The notes under the pieces were generated by a model. The model was not told the origin of the DNA. It worked only from the letters and a program-made list of their open reading frames with translations, and did no database searches. The position numbers and the translations under genes are program-made. A DNA stretch of 64,000 bases. Source: Oerskovia paurometabola. Lineage in GTDB: Bacteria; Actinomycetota; Actinomycetes; Actinomycetales; Cellulomonadaceae. Numbering within the stretch: the first letter of the stretch is position 1; each line of letters begins with the position of its first letter. Positions 55,201 to 63,090 of the stretch are shown here, piece by piece. The DNA is taken from NCBI RefSeq assembly GCF_016907365.1, contig NZ_JAFBBV010000001.1, positions 682,001 through 746,000 of the forward strand, written 5' to 3'.

Positions 55201-57003
55201 ACGCCGTCCGGCGTGGCGGACCTCGACTTCGGCGACCCCGTCGAGGCCGTGAACCGTGTCGCCGCGCAGCTGCGCGACGGTGACGCCGCGAACGGTGAGG
55301 CCGACCTGCTGGTCGCCCTCTACCACGAGGGCGCCAGCGCGGGCACGCCCGACGGCTCGACGCTCGAGCAGGAGCTCGCCCACCAGGGCGCGTTCGAGCA
55401 GATCGTCAACGACACGGACGCCCGCGTCTCGGCGATCTTCACGGGCCACACGCACAAGCAGTACGCGTGGGAGGCCCCGATCCCCGGCACCGACCGGACC
55501 CGTCCGGTCCTGCAGACCGGGAGCTACGGCGAGAACGTCGGGCACGTGAGCCTGACGTTCGACACCGCGACGGACCTCGTCACGGACTACTCCGTCGAGA
55601 ACGTCAAGCGCACCACGACGCCTGCCGGCGAGCTCGTCGCGACCTACCCCCGCGTGGCCCAGGTCAAGACGATCGTCGACGCGGCGCTCGCGCAGGCCGA
55701 GGTCATCGGCGCTCAGCCGGTCGGCTCGGTCACGGCCGACATCACGACCGCCTACCTGGGGGGCTCGTACGTGGACGGCAAGTACACGGGCTCGGGCCCG
55801 CTGCCCTCCACGGGGCGTGACGACCGTGCGTCGGAGTCGACGCTCGGGAACCTCGTCGCGACCTCGCTGCGCGACACGCTGGCCGACCCGGCCCGCGGCG
55901 GTGCCGACTTCGGTGTCGTCAACCCGGGCGGGCTCCGCAACGAGCTCTACTTCGGCGAGGACGGCGTCATCACGTACGCCGAGGCCAACGCGGTCCTGCC
56001 GTTCGTCAACAACCTGTGGACCGTGTCCCTCACGGGCGCGCAGGTCGAGACGATGCTCGAGCAGCAGTGGCAGACCAACGCGGACGGCACGCGCCCGTCG
56101 CGTCCGTACCTGGCCCTGGGGTTGTCGGACAACGTCAGCTACACCACGAAGACCGCGGACGTGAATGCCACCCCGGGTGACAACATCACGTCGGTCCTCA
56201 TCAACGGTGAGCCGCTCGACCCGGCGAAGGTCTACCGGGTCGCGACGTTCTCGTTCCTCGCGACGGGCGGCGACAACTTCCGGGTCTTCTCGCAGGGCAC
56301 GGACGCGCGCGACTCGGGTCTGATCGACCGTGACGCGTGGATCTCCTACCTGCAGGCCCACCCGGACCTCGCCCCCGACTTCGCCCGTCGTGGCGTGGTC
56401 GCGGACGGGCTGGGCACGGTCACCGCAGGTGAGTCCGTCACCGCGGCGGTCTCTCGTCTGAACCTGACGTCGCTCGGCAGCCCGGCCAACACGGGGGTCT
56501 CGGCGTACCTCGTGCCTGCGGGCACGGCGTTCGACGCGGCCAACCCGGGCACGCCCGTGGCCACGGGCACGGTCACGAACGGGGCTGCGAGCCTCGAGGT
56601 GCCGGTCCCGGCGGAGACGGCGGGCGGCGAGTACGGCCTGTACGTGGTCGCGGACCCGAGCGGCACGGTCACGCGCCTGGCCCTCACGGTCGAGGGGGTC
56701 GACCTTCCCGACGTCGTCATGGACGACCTGACCGCGAAGGGCCAGTGCGTCGGAGGCCGCGTGCACCTGTCGGTCAAGGGCGTGAACGGCGAGTCCGGCC
56801 CGATCGACGTGAAGTTCACGACGCCCTACGGCACCAAGACCTTCCCGAACCTCAAGGAGGGCAAGATCGCGGCGCAGTCGTTCAACACCCGCGCCACGTC
56901 CGTGCCGGCCGGCACGGTCGAGGTCCGAGCGACGAAGTCGCAGGGCGGTCAGACGCTGACCGAGGTCTACGAGGTCGCCTACCCGGCGGTCACGTGCGGC
57001 TGA
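52258..57003 (+). CDS. Secreted ExeM/NucH-type nuclease fused to a UshA-type 5'-nucleotidase
   Basis: This 1,581-aa protein has a signal peptide (basic start, hydrophobic core, likely cleavage after ASA near residue 39). Domains in order: lamin-tail domain (about 40-210, VVINEAYLNGG...FVELYN), an OB-fold YhcR-type segment (about 235-430), an EEP endonuclease (about 500-830; TFNVLNYF, SLEEIENS, AGDFNAYA, SSDHDPI), a calcineurin-like metallophosphatase (about 840-1110; INDFHG, SVGDNIG, GNHEFD, GHTH), the 5'-nucleotidase C-terminal domain (about 1150-1360, with NPGGLRNEL and NFRVFS) and a C-terminal beta region with two Cys. It could cut extracellular DNA and dephosphorylate the nucleotides. There is no sorting motif. 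GTG start after GAAGGAG. Confidence 0.9.
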   Translation: MIGSHHQSRRRRGVVAATLSASLVATAALSTVAAGTASAAVDGSSVVINEAYLNGGSASAPYLNKFVELYNPTAADIDLTGWSVQYRSATGTGASNGVVPLTGKIKAGGYYLVQGASNGANGAALPTPDATGTIAPQGQNGTLALVRSASAITITPGSVVGNPQVVDLLGYGTSNTFEAAAAPAGTANTVPGSLNRAAGADTDDNSKDFAVSSTVTPQNSGGGSGPGPDPEPGAAKTIAEIQGTGDASPLVGQTVTTRGVVTATYPSGGFDGLYIQTAGSGGDLDLATHTASDGLFVYSKAAATALQVGQHVEVTGVVSEYFGLTQVTPAATGWKVLTDPAEVVKPANVAYPATAADREKLEGMLVQPAGDYVVADNYDTNYYGSVVLASGTEPLRQPTSVGRPGSAEAAAAVADANARRVNLDDGATTNFNNAANKAKPLPYLTGGAPVRVGALATFTSPVVLDYRFDGWNFQPVTELTPANAAAVQPATFANTRTDAPEAVGGDVTVATFNVLNYFTTTGDQLSGCQFYTDREGNPITVRTGCDARGAANAANLQRQETKIVAAINALDADVVSLEEIENSKAFGKNRDAALSTLTDRLNAAAGAGTWAFVPSPATLPASEDVIRTAFIYRPAAVEPVGASVVHDVAAFDNAREPLAQTFRVAGGEASTDFVVIANHFKSKGSGSGADADQGDGQGASNASRVKQATALVTFADQVSSAAGTDKVLLAGDFNAYAQEDPIKVLTDAGYVDLGPTTGKETYLFDGLVGSLDHVLASPGAANAVTDTDIWNINSVEPIANEYSRFNYNVSNLYDTTAFRSSDHDPIVVGLELGGEEPGGVKELDLLAINDFHGRIDANTVAFAGTVEQLRAANPAGTAFLSVGDNIGASLFASALQDDQPTIDVLNALDLSASAVGNHEFDKGFADLTGRVSDAADWSYLGANVYAKGTTNPALPEYAVIDVDGVKVGVIGAVTEETPTLVTPSGVADLDFGDPVEAVNRVAAQLRDGDAANGEADLLVALYHEGASAGTPDGSTLEQELAHQGAFEQIVNDTDARVSAIFTGHTHKQYAWEAPIPGTDRTRPVLQTGSYGENVGHVSLTFDTATDLVTDYSVENVKRTTTPAGELVATYPRVAQVKTIVDAALAQAEVIGAQPVGSVTADITTAYLGGSYVDGKYTGSGPLPSTGRDDRASESTLGNLVATSLRDTLADPARGGADFGVVNPGGLRNELYFGEDGVITYAEANAVLPFVNNLWTVSLTGAQVETMLEQQWQTNADGTRPSRPYLALGLSDNVSYTTKTADVNATPGDNITSVLINGEPLDPAKVYRVATFSFLATGGDNFRVFSQGTDARDSGLIDRDAWISYLQAHPDLAPDFARRGVVADGLGTVTAGESVTAAVSRLNLTSLGSPANTGVSAYLVPAGTAFDAANPGTPVATGTVTNGAASLEVPVPAETAGGEYGLYVVADPSGTVTRLALTVEGVDLPDVVMDDLTAKGQCVGGRVHLSVKGVNGESGPIDVKFTTPYGTKTFPNLKEGKIAAQSFNTRATSVPAGTVEVRATKSQGGQTLTEVYEVAYPAVTCG

Positions 57004-57023
57004 CGCGCTGATCACCTGAGGAT

Positions 57024-57064
57024 CCGTCGGGCCTGCTTCCCTGCTGGGGGAGCAGGCCCGACGG
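57024..57064 (+). terminator. 14-bp hairpin after the nuclease gene
   Basis: CCGTCGGGCCTGCT (57024-57037) pairs with AGCAGGCCCGACGG (57051-57064) perfectly. It lies 20 bp after the nuclease stop. Confidence 0.8.
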
Positions 57065-57131
57065 CGTCTCGCGCCCCGTTGGCACGGGTGCGGCCCAGGG
57101 GATTCTCAGCAGGACGGGGTACTGTCGGCGC

Positions 57132-57578
57132 GTGAGCCCCAGCACCCCCACCCCCGACGTGAACGCGACCCCTGACGGCCCCGTTCCCGCCGCTCCGCCG
57201 GAGACCGGCGCTGCCGCCCCGGCCGCCCCGGTACCTCCGACCACGCCCGCTGCCGCGGACACCGCGTCGACCGAGCCCGGTGACGCGAACGACGGCGGCA
57301 TCCGTGGTGACGAGGTCGAGATCGAGATCGAGTCGATGATCGACCCGACGACGATCCGTCGCGCGCCCCGGTACAAGGCGTTCTTCACGACGGGCGCGGT
57401 CGTCGGGATCGTCGTGGGGCTGTGCCTCGGGATCACGTGGCTCGGCTCCCCGGAGTCCCGCGGCGTGCTCAAGCCCGGCGTCTACCTCACGGTCGTCGTG
57501 CTGGGGACGACGACGCTCACGACGCTCGTCGCGGGCGCGCTGGCGATCTGGGCGGACAAGCGCAGCCTGCGCCGCTGA
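57132..57578 (+). CDS. Small membrane protein of unknown function
   Basis: This 148-aa protein has a 75-residue Pro/Ala/Thr-rich, acidic N-terminal tail, then a short basic segment (TIRRAPRYK) and two hydrophobic helices (about residues 85-105 and 115-140), ending in WADKRSLRR. Under positive-inside, both ends would be cytoplasmic. I do not recognise a family. It lies between the nuclease and purF, 93 bp upstream of purF on the same strand. Small two-helix proteins with such tails are often found near purF in actinobacteria. The GTG start at 57132 has no strong ribosome site. Confidence 0.65.
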   Translation: MSPSTPTPDVNATPDGPVPAAPPETGAAAPAAPVPPTTPAAADTASTEPGDANDGGIRGDEVEIEIESMIDPTTIRRAPRYKAFFTTGAVVGIVVGLCLGITWLGSPESRGVLKPGVYLTVVVLGTTTLTTLVAGALAIWADKRSLRR

Positions 57579-57671
57579 GCGAGCACGCTGAGCCGGATCC
57601 TCGTCCGGTCACGTGGTCCACCCCCTGGTCGTGACTTCGGGCAGCCCGGGACCGTATGGGACACTGGAGCC

Positions 57672-59219
57672 GTGGCCCCCCGCGGAGATGGACTTCTCAA
57701 CCACGACCTCATGCCCGGCGAGAAAGGCCCCCAGGACGCTTGTGGCGTCTTCGGTGTCTGGGCGCCCGGCGAAGAGGTCGCCAAGCTTGCCTACTTCGGT
57801 CTGTACTCGTTGCAGCACCGTGGTCAGGAGTCGGCCGGGATCGCGACCAGCAATGGTGAGCAGATCCTCGTCTACAAGGACATGGGACTCGTCTCCCAGG
57901 TGTTCGACGAGACGGCCCTCAACGCCCTGACGGGGCACATCGCCGTCGGGCACTGCCGGTACTCGACCACCGGTGGCGTGACCTGGGAGAACGCGCAGCC
58001 CACGCTGGGTGCGACGTCGTCGGGGACGGTCGCGCTGGGGCACAACGGCAACCTGACCAACTCCGCCGAGCTCGTGAACCTCGTCGCCGAGCGCTACGGC
58101 GCGCAGCGCCGCGGCGAGCTGGCCCGCGGTAACACGACCGACACGGCCCTCATCACCGCGCTCTTCGCGGGGGACGACGACCACTCGCTCGAGGACACCG
58201 CGATGGAGGTCCTGCCGCGGCTCAGAGGCGCCTTCAGCCTCGTCTTCATGGACGAGAAGACGCTCTACGCGGCGCGTGACCCGCAGGGGGTGCGCCCGCT
58301 CGTCCTGGGTCGCCTCGAGCGCGGCTGGGTCGTCGCGAGCGAGACCCCCGCCCTGGACATCGTGGGCGCGTCGTTCGTCCGTGAGGTCGAGCCGGGCGAG
58401 CTCATCGCGATCGACGGTGACGGCCTGCGCTCGCAGCGCTTCGCACCGGTCGAGCGCGCGGGCTGCGTCTTCGAGTACGTCTACCTGGCCCGCCCGGACA
58501 CCTCGATCAACGGCCGCTCGGTGCACGCCGCGCGCGTCGAGATGGGGCGCCAGCTCGCTCGCGAGCACGGCATCGACGCAGACCTCGTGATCCCGGTCCC
58601 CGAGTCCGGCACCCCCGCCGCCGTGGGGTACGCCCAGGAGTCGGGCATCCCGTTCGGCCAGGGGCTGACCAAGAACGCCTACGTCGGGCGCACCTTCATC
58701 CAGCCGTCGGACACGCTGCGCCAGCTCGGCATCCGGCTCAAGCTGAACCCGCTGCGCGACGTCATCCGGGGCAAGCGTCTCGTCGTCGTCGACGACTCGA
58801 TCGTCCGCGGCAACACCCAGCGTGCCCTGATCCGCATGCTGCGCGAGGCGGGGGCCGCCGAGGTCCACGTCCGCATCAGCTCCCCGCCGGTCAAGTGGCC
58901 GTGCTTCTACGGCATCGACTTCGCGTCGCGCGCCGAGCTCATCGCCAACGGCCTGTCGCCGGAGGAGGTGGGCGCCTCGCTGGGCGCCGACACCCTCGGG
59001 TACATCTCCGAGGAGGGGATGATCGCGGCGACCGAGCAGTCCGCCTCCCAGCTCTGCACGGCCTGCTTCACCGGGAAGTACCCCATCGAGCTGCCCCCGG
59101 ACGACCAGCTCGGCAAGCACCTGCTCGAGCAGGCCGAGCTGCCGCTGGGCGCTCCGGAGGACGGGCTGCGCAGCCTCTCCGTGGGAGTCGGCGGCGGGAC
59201 CGCCCTCGACCACCCCTGA
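57672..59219 (+). CDS. purF: Amidophosphoribosyltransferase
   Basis: This 515-aa enzyme makes phosphoribosylamine from PRPP and glutamine, the first step of purine synthesis. The glutaminase nucleophile is Cys24 in DACGVFG; maturation would remove the residues before it. The synthase domain has the PRPP-binding motif VVVVDDSIVRGNT and ESGTPAAVGYA. Cysteines in the GCVFEYVY, PCFYGIDF and LCTACF segments could ligate an Fe-S cluster, as in Bacillus-type PurF. I use the GTG at 57672; an internal ATG at 57711 would put the Cys at position 11 and is also possible. purM follows after 56 bp. Confidence 0.97.
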   Translation: MAPRGDGLLNHDLMPGEKGPQDACGVFGVWAPGEEVAKLAYFGLYSLQHRGQESAGIATSNGEQILVYKDMGLVSQVFDETALNALTGHIAVGHCRYSTTGGVTWENAQPTLGATSSGTVALGHNGNLTNSAELVNLVAERYGAQRRGELARGNTTDTALITALFAGDDDHSLEDTAMEVLPRLRGAFSLVFMDEKTLYAARDPQGVRPLVLGRLERGWVVASETPALDIVGASFVREVEPGELIAIDGDGLRSQRFAPVERAGCVFEYVYLARPDTSINGRSVHAARVEMGRQLAREHGIDADLVIPVPESGTPAAVGYAQESGIPFGQGLTKNAYVGRTFIQPSDTLRQLGIRLKLNPLRDVIRGKRLVVVDDSIVRGNTQRALIRMLREAGAAEVHVRISSPPVKWPCFYGIDFASRAELIANGLSPEEVGASLGADTLGYISEEGMIAATEQSASQLCTACFTGKYPIELPPDDQLGKHLLEQAELPLGAPEDGLRSLSVGVGGGTALDHP

Positions 59220-59275
59220 CCCCGTACGACGCACCGCCCCACCCGGGGCGCGCCGCAACCACCAGGAGTTCATTC

Positions 59276-60394
59276 GTGTCTGAAGGTCTCACGTACGCCG
59301 CAGCCGGTGTCGACACCGAGGCGGGCGACAAGGCCGTCGAGCTGATGAAGGACGCCGTACGCCGTACGCACGGCCCCCAGGTCCTCGGGGGAGTGGGCGG
59401 GTTCGCCGGGCTCTACGACTTCAGCGAGGTCGCGACCTACACCAAGCCCCTGCTGGCCACCTCGACCGACGGCGTGGGGACCAAGGTCGCGATCGCGCAG
59501 GCGATGGACGTCCACGACACGATCGGGTTCGACCTCGTGGGCATGGTCGTCGACGACATCGTCGTGGTGGGGGCCAAGCCGCTCTTCATGACGGACTACA
59601 TCGCGTGCGGCAAGGTCGTGCCCGAGCGCATCGCAGGCATCGTCCGTGGCATCGCGGCGGCGTGCGAGGTCGCCGGCACGGCCCTCGTCGGCGGGGAGAC
59701 GGCCGAGCACCCGGGTCTCCTGGGCGAGGACGAGTACGACGTCGCGGGTGCCGCGACGGGCGTGGTCGAGGCCGACCGCCTCCTGGGCCCCGAGCGGGTG
59801 CGCGAGGGCGACGTCCTCATCGCGCTGGGATCGTCGGGCCTGCACTCGAACGGCTACTCGCTAGTGCGTGCGGTCGTGAAGCACGCGGGCTGGGAGCTGG
59901 ACCGAGAGGTCGAGGAGTTCGGTCGGACGCTCGGCGAGGAGCTGCTCGAGCCCACGCGCGTCTACGCGAGCGACTGCCTGGCCCTGGCCCACGACGACGC
60001 GGCGCAGGTGCACGCGTTCACGCACGTCACGGGTGGTGGGCTCGCGGCCAACCTGGCCCGTGTGCTCCCGGCTGGCCTCGTCGGGACGATCGACCGCGGC
60101 TCGTGGGAGGTCCCGCCGATCTTCACCGTGGTCCGTGACCTCGGGAACGTGCCTCGACGTGACCTGGAGAACACGCTCAACCTGGGCGTGGGCATGGTCG
60201 CGATCGTGGGCGCCGACGGCGCTGACGCCGCCCTCGCGCGATGCACCGAGCTGGGCCTCACGGCCTGGGTCCTGGGCACCGTGGGCGCTCTCGACCCGGC
60301 CGAGACGTCTGCCGCCGGGGGAGAGGACCTGGTGGTCGGCACCAAGGGCGTCCACGCAGGGGCTGTGCGCCTGACGGGTGACTACCGCAACTGA
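59276..60394 (+). CDS. purM: Phosphoribosylformylglycinamidine cyclo-ligase (AIR synthetase)
   Basis: This 372-aa enzyme closes the imidazole ring to form AIR from FGAM and ATP. TYAAAGVDTEAGDKAVELMK, LLATSTDGVGTKVAIA, FDLVGMVVDDIVVVGA, GGETAEHPG and THVTGGGLAANLARVLP are the expected blocks of the PurM fold. The start is GTG at 59276 after CAGGAG. The length is standard. It is 56 bp behind purF on the same strand, so the two are probably co-transcribed, and it ends in a 20-bp hairpin with A- and T-containing arms. Confidence 0.97.
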   Translation: MSEGLTYAAAGVDTEAGDKAVELMKDAVRRTHGPQVLGGVGGFAGLYDFSEVATYTKPLLATSTDGVGTKVAIAQAMDVHDTIGFDLVGMVVDDIVVVGAKPLFMTDYIACGKVVPERIAGIVRGIAAACEVAGTALVGGETAEHPGLLGEDEYDVAGAATGVVEADRLLGPERVREGDVLIALGSSGLHSNGYSLVRAVVKHAGWELDREVEEFGRTLGEELLEPTRVYASDCLALAHDDAAQVHAFTHVTGGGLAANLARVLPAGLVGTIDRGSWEVPPIFTVVRDLGNVPRRDLENTLNLGVGMVAIVGADGADAALARCTELGLTAWVLGTVGALDPAETSAAGGEDLVVGTKGVHAGAVRLTGDYRN

Positions 60395-60398
60395 CGTA

Positions 60399-60462
60399 CG
60401 ACGAAAAGCGCGTCCTGCGACTCGGGCCGGGAGGCCTGGGGTGCAGGACGCGCTTTTCGTCG
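60399..60462. terminator. 20-bp hairpin after purM
   Basis: Arms 60399-60418 and 60443-60462 (core GACGAAAAGCGCGTCCTGC) pair perfectly over 20 bp. The right arm contains CTTTTCG, so it is the one hairpin in the window with a short T-run. It lies between purM and the convergent DUF3073 gene. Confidence 0.85.
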
Positions 60463-60563
60463 AACGACGTGAGGTCGCGGGCAGGTCACTGAGGACGTAC
60501 TCGCGATCTGTCGACTCACGGACCGCCTGGGGCCCGAAGGTCGCAGGAGGGGGTGAGGTCGAG

Positions 60564-60776
60564 TCAGCGGTCGTCGGACCAGCCGGCGAACGGCTGGTCG
60601 TACTCTCCGCTGTTGTCCTCGGAAGACCTCGCTCCGTAGCGAGGATCTGTCGCGAGATCCGTGTGGCTGTGACCAGTGAGCTCTTGTTCGAGAGCTTGGT
60701 AGTTCGTCTCGGGGCTGTAGTACTTCAGCGCACGAGCGACCTTGGTCTGCTTAGCCTTCTGACGGCCGCGGCCCAT
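60564..60776 (-). CDS. DUF3073 protein
   Basis: This 70-aa protein has the DUF3073 start MGRGRQKAKQTKVARALKYY, followed by SPETNYQALEQEL, and an acidic tail ending in FAGWSDDR. The N-terminal half is strongly basic. This family occurs only in actinobacteria and has no known function; it commonly sits between purM and bldC, as here. The ATG at 60776 is the family's usual start. It is convergent with purM and divergent from bldC. Confidence 0.88.
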   Translation of the reverse strand: MGRGRQKAKQTKVARALKYYSPETNYQALEQELTGHSHTDLATDPRYGARSSEDNSGEYDQPFAGWSDDR

Positions 60777-61099
60777 GGCTCCGACCCCCTCAACGTAGAA
60801 GCGGGGCGGCAACGTACTTCGACGTGCGGCCCCGGGAGTGTGTTTCGTCTGTTCAGAGTCCAACGGTACATGGTCCGGATGCATTCCAGCCACTCAGGTC
60901 CCCCGAACGGGTGCCTTGTCACACTGTCTCCACACAACGGCGGCCCGTCGGGCCGCTCCGGACGCCGTACCAGGGGGTCGAGGCCGGTCGCGGCGAGGTC
61001 GCAGGGGGTGGGGCAGGAGCGGCCGGAGGGAGAGATCCGGGCCGCGCGACACGCCCGGATCTCGGTCCGAAACACCTGTACCACCCATACCCCGCCTAA

Positions 61100-61128
61100 T
61101 TCACCCTGTCCGCCAAGTCGCCCAAAAT
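61100..61128 (+). promoter_or_regulatory. Candidate bldC promoter
   Basis: TTCACC (61100-61105) and CAAAAT (61123-61128) are separated by 17 bp, giving a leader of about 90 nt to bldC. It is in the 446-bp gap 60777-61222 between two divergent genes; the remainder of the gap shows no gene or further clear site. Confidence 0.35.
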
Positions 61129-61222
61129 CCTCATGCTGCGACAATGGAAGGGCTAGCGCAGCGCTGTCGTCGCGTTCCGACGTCACCGTCGGACCAGCCA
61201 GTCGCTAGGAGGAGGTGCAGTG

Positions 61223-61435
61223 ATGTCCGTCCATGGAGAGTCCGAAGTTCTGCTCACACCGGCCGAGGTCGCGAGCCTGTTCCGCGTCGATCCCAAGACC
61301 GTCACTCGCTGGGCCAAGGCCGGCAAGCTGTCGTCGATCCGGACCCTCGGGGGGCATCGTCGCTATCGCGAGTCCGAGGTTCGCGCACTCCTGGGTGCCG
61401 CGAGCGAGAACGCCGAGGGCGTCGACAAGGGCTGA
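61223..61435 (+). CDS. bldC: BldC, MerR-like developmental DNA-binding protein
   Basis: This 70-aa protein is a single winged-helix domain of the MerR type, with LLTPAEVASLFRVDPKTVTR as the helix-turn-helix and AGKLSSIRTLGGHRRYRESE as the wing. These stretches match Streptomyces BldC, which binds direct repeats head-to-tail and controls the onset of development. In a non-sporulating relative it probably has a broader regulatory role. I use the ATG at 61223, 7 bases after AGGAGGAGG; a GTG at 61220 in the same frame is possible. The purF-purM-DUF3073-bldC order supports the assignment. Confidence 0.93.
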   Translation: MSVHGESEVLLTPAEVASLFRVDPKTVTRWAKAGKLSSIRTLGGHRRYRESEVRALLGAASENAEGVDKG

Positions 61436-61551
61436 CCGACGCGCGGTGTCCCCGCGCGCCCAGCCTGCGCCGTCGGGCCGTTGAGGAGCCTCGGGACCTG
61501 CTTCCCGATGCTCCCCGTCGCGTCCTGACCCCTTCCTCACGACCAGCCGAA

Positions 61552-61576
61552 AGCCCGGCGCCTGTGGCGCCGGGCT
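61552..61576 (+). terminator. 11-bp hairpin after bldC
   Basis: AGCCCGGCGCC (61552-61562) pairs with GGCGCCGGGCT (61566-61576) around a TGT loop. It lies about 115 bp after bldC and before the convergent DUF3618 gene. Confidence 0.75.
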
Positions 61577-61637
61577 CGGTCGTTCCTGGGGGTGCTGTTC
61601 GGTCGACCTCGGCCGACCCGGCCAGCACGTCGCGACG

Positions 61638-61925
61638 TCAGGAGCGACGCCGGAGGATCGCCGCGGCGACGAGCGCGACCGTCGCCACGGCACCGCCGAT
61701 GAGGATCTTGACGTTGCGCGCTCGCGCGGGGTCGTGCTCGGGGAGCCCGCCGCCCGTGAAGAAGCTGCCGGTGTCAGCAGCGGCCTGCTTGGTCTGGTGC
61801 GCCACGTTCGCCGCCTGGGTGCGAGGGTCGAGGCGGGTGGTCAGCTCGTCGATCGTGCTCGCGAGCTCGGACCGGGTCCGGGCGATCTCGGCTTCCAGCT
61901 CGGCCTGGGTCGGTTCTGTGGTCAC
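61638..61925 (-). CDS. DUF3618 membrane protein
   Basis: This 95-aa protein matches DUF3618: an N-terminal amphipathic helix with ELEAEIARTRSELASTIDEL and TTRLDPRTQ, a linker, then one C-terminal transmembrane helix (VKILIGGAVATVALVAAAIL) and a basic end. Function unknown; such proteins commonly accompany Holin-X proteins in actinobacteria and may affect the envelope. The GTG at 61925 overlaps the TGA of the Holin-X gene by 4 bp, so it is co-expressed. Confidence 0.8.
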   Translation of the reverse strand: MTTEPTQAELEAEIARTRSELASTIDELTTRLDPRTQAANVAHQTKQAAADTGSFFTGGGLPEHDPARARNVKILIGGAVATVALVAAAILRRRS

Positions 61926-62344
61926 GGGCGCAGTCCTTCCTTGACGGTGGCGACGTCTTCCTTGATCCCCGCGATGGCGTTCTCCGGGGTAGGGGGCATC
62001 CCCTTCTTGAGCTGCTTGCTGCCGACGAAGGCGAGGATGCCCGCGAGCAGGAACAGCACGACGCCGACGATGAGGGCCGCGAGCCACAGCGGTACGGCGT
62101 GCGCGAGCCCGACCATCGCGGAGTGCAGCGCGAACCCGAGCCCGTAGAGCGAGAGCACACCGGCCACCACGAACATCCCGATCCCGATGCCCGATCGGGC
62201 GGCCTTGGTCGTCAGCTCCTTCTTGGCGAGCGCGATCTCCGTCCGGACCAGGCGCGTGGCCTGCTCGGACATCTGCTCGACGAGCTTGCCGATCGAGGGC
62301 TTCGGGCTCGGGGGAGGGGGCTGTCCGTCGTCCCAGTCGCTCAT
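61922..62344 (-). CDS. Actinobacterial Holin-X (DUF1469) family membrane protein
   Basis: This 140-aa protein has a Pro-rich N-terminus, an amphipathic helix (LVEQMSEQATRLVRTEIALA), two membrane helices (about 55-75 and 82-105) and a short C-terminal segment with MPPTPENAIAGIKEDV, all typical of the Holin-X/DUF1469 family. Despite the name, there are no phage genes nearby and it is a regular chromosomal gene, probably an envelope protein. ATG at 62344 follows AGGAAGG. An in-frame GTG nine bases upstream is possible. It is first in a two-gene operon. Confidence 0.8.
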   Translation of the reverse strand: MSDWDDGQPPPPSPKPSIGKLVEQMSEQATRLVRTEIALAKKELTTKAARSGIGIGMFVVAGVLSLYGLGFALHSAMVGLAHAVPLWLAALIVGVVLFLLAGILAFVGSKQLKKGMPPTPENAIAGIKEDVATVKEGLRP

Positions 62345-62538
62345 GGTGGTCACCTTCCTGGCGCTCCGGTCGGGGCGCCCGTGCGCGCGGGGTTCACCCG
62401 CGCCCTGAAGAGTCGGTTCTTCATGTCCCACTCAACCGGTCAACCGGCCCGAGGGCAATTCCGCGCGCCGGGCGTGCGAGTGTCCGTCCGGTGTGCTGCG
62501 CAGAGAGCGGGCGGCCCAGCGGGCGGGACCGGCGGGTA

Positions 62539-62577
62539 CGACGAAGCCCCGCCTCGTGGGAAACGAGGCGGGGCTTC
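62539..62577 (-). terminator. 17-bp hairpin after tRNA-Phe
   Basis: Arms 62539-62555 and 62561-62577 pair perfectly over 17 bp with a 5-nt loop (core GAAGCCCCGCC). It begins 8 bp after the 3' end of tRNA-Phe on the minus strand and probably terminates the tRNA transcript. Confidence 0.8.
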
Positions 62578-62584
62578 GTGGAAG

Positions 62585-62657
62585 TGGCTCCGACCGGCGT
62601 CGATCCGGTGACCTTTCGATTTTCAGTCGAACGCTCTACCAACTGAGCTACAGAGCC
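62585..62657 (-). tRNA. tRNA-Phe (GAA anticodon)
   Basis: Read on the minus strand these 73 bases fold as a tRNA: acceptor GGCTCTG/CGGAGCC (with one G-T pair), D-arm AGCTCAG, anticodon stem TTCGA/TCGAA around CTGAAAA, and T-stem ACCGG/CCGGT. The anticodon GAA reads Phe codons. The T-loop is ATCGACG, so position 54 is A where almost all elongator tRNAs have T. CCA is not encoded. Confidence 0.93.
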
Positions 62658-62702
62658 TTGACACGAAAGCCCGGTCGTGATGACCGGGCAGTCGCTGTCG
62701 AG

Positions 62703-62776
62703 CGACCCTGACGGGACTTGAACCCGCGACCTCCGCCGTGACAGGGCGGCGCGCTAACCAACTGCGCTACAGGGCC
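62703..62776 (-). tRNA. tRNA-Asp (GTC anticodon)
   Basis: These 74 bases fold as a tRNA on the minus strand, with acceptor GGCCCTG/CAGGGTC, anticodon GTC, T-loop TTCAAGT and discriminator G73, which is the Asp identity base. CCA is not encoded. Confidence 0.96.
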
Positions 62777-62864
62777 TTGCGTGAGTTTCTCCCGGCCTGG
62801 GCCGTTCGAACCTCGAGAATCGTATCTCACTGCCGGGCGAATCCGTTAATCGGATCCTTCCGAG

Positions 62865-62937
62865 TACCCCCAACGGGATTCGAACCCGTGCTACCGCCGT
62901 GAAAGGGCGGCGTCCTAGGCCGCTAAACGATGGGGGC
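62865..62937 (-). tRNA. tRNA-Glu (TTC anticodon)
   Basis: These 73 bases fold as a tRNA on the minus strand: acceptor GCCCCCA/TGGGGGT (first pair G-T), anticodon TTC, and T-loop TTCGAAT. It is the first of three tRNAs in the order Glu-Asp-Phe. CCA is not encoded. Confidence 0.96.
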
Positions 62938-63090
62938 CTAGTTTCCTGGACAACCCGCACCGCCTGCGGGGCACGAGTCGCCGAGAGACCTCCGTCAGCA
63001 TACGGGGAAGCAAGGTCGGCGTGCAAAACGGTGCGCGCGTGCGGCTCGCGGCTGTCGGTGCCCCGTAGGAGGGCGGGGGAGGATGGTCCC

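Noticed and set aside
61922..62344. Phage holin / prophage remnant
   Set aside because: The family name is Holin-X, but no phage structural, integrase or lysis genes are nearby, and the DUF3618 partner is a normal actinobacterial pairing.
62585..62937. tRNA-associated attachment site for an integrated element
   Set aside because: I looked for repeats of the tRNA 3' ends elsewhere in the window and for an integrase; neither is visible.
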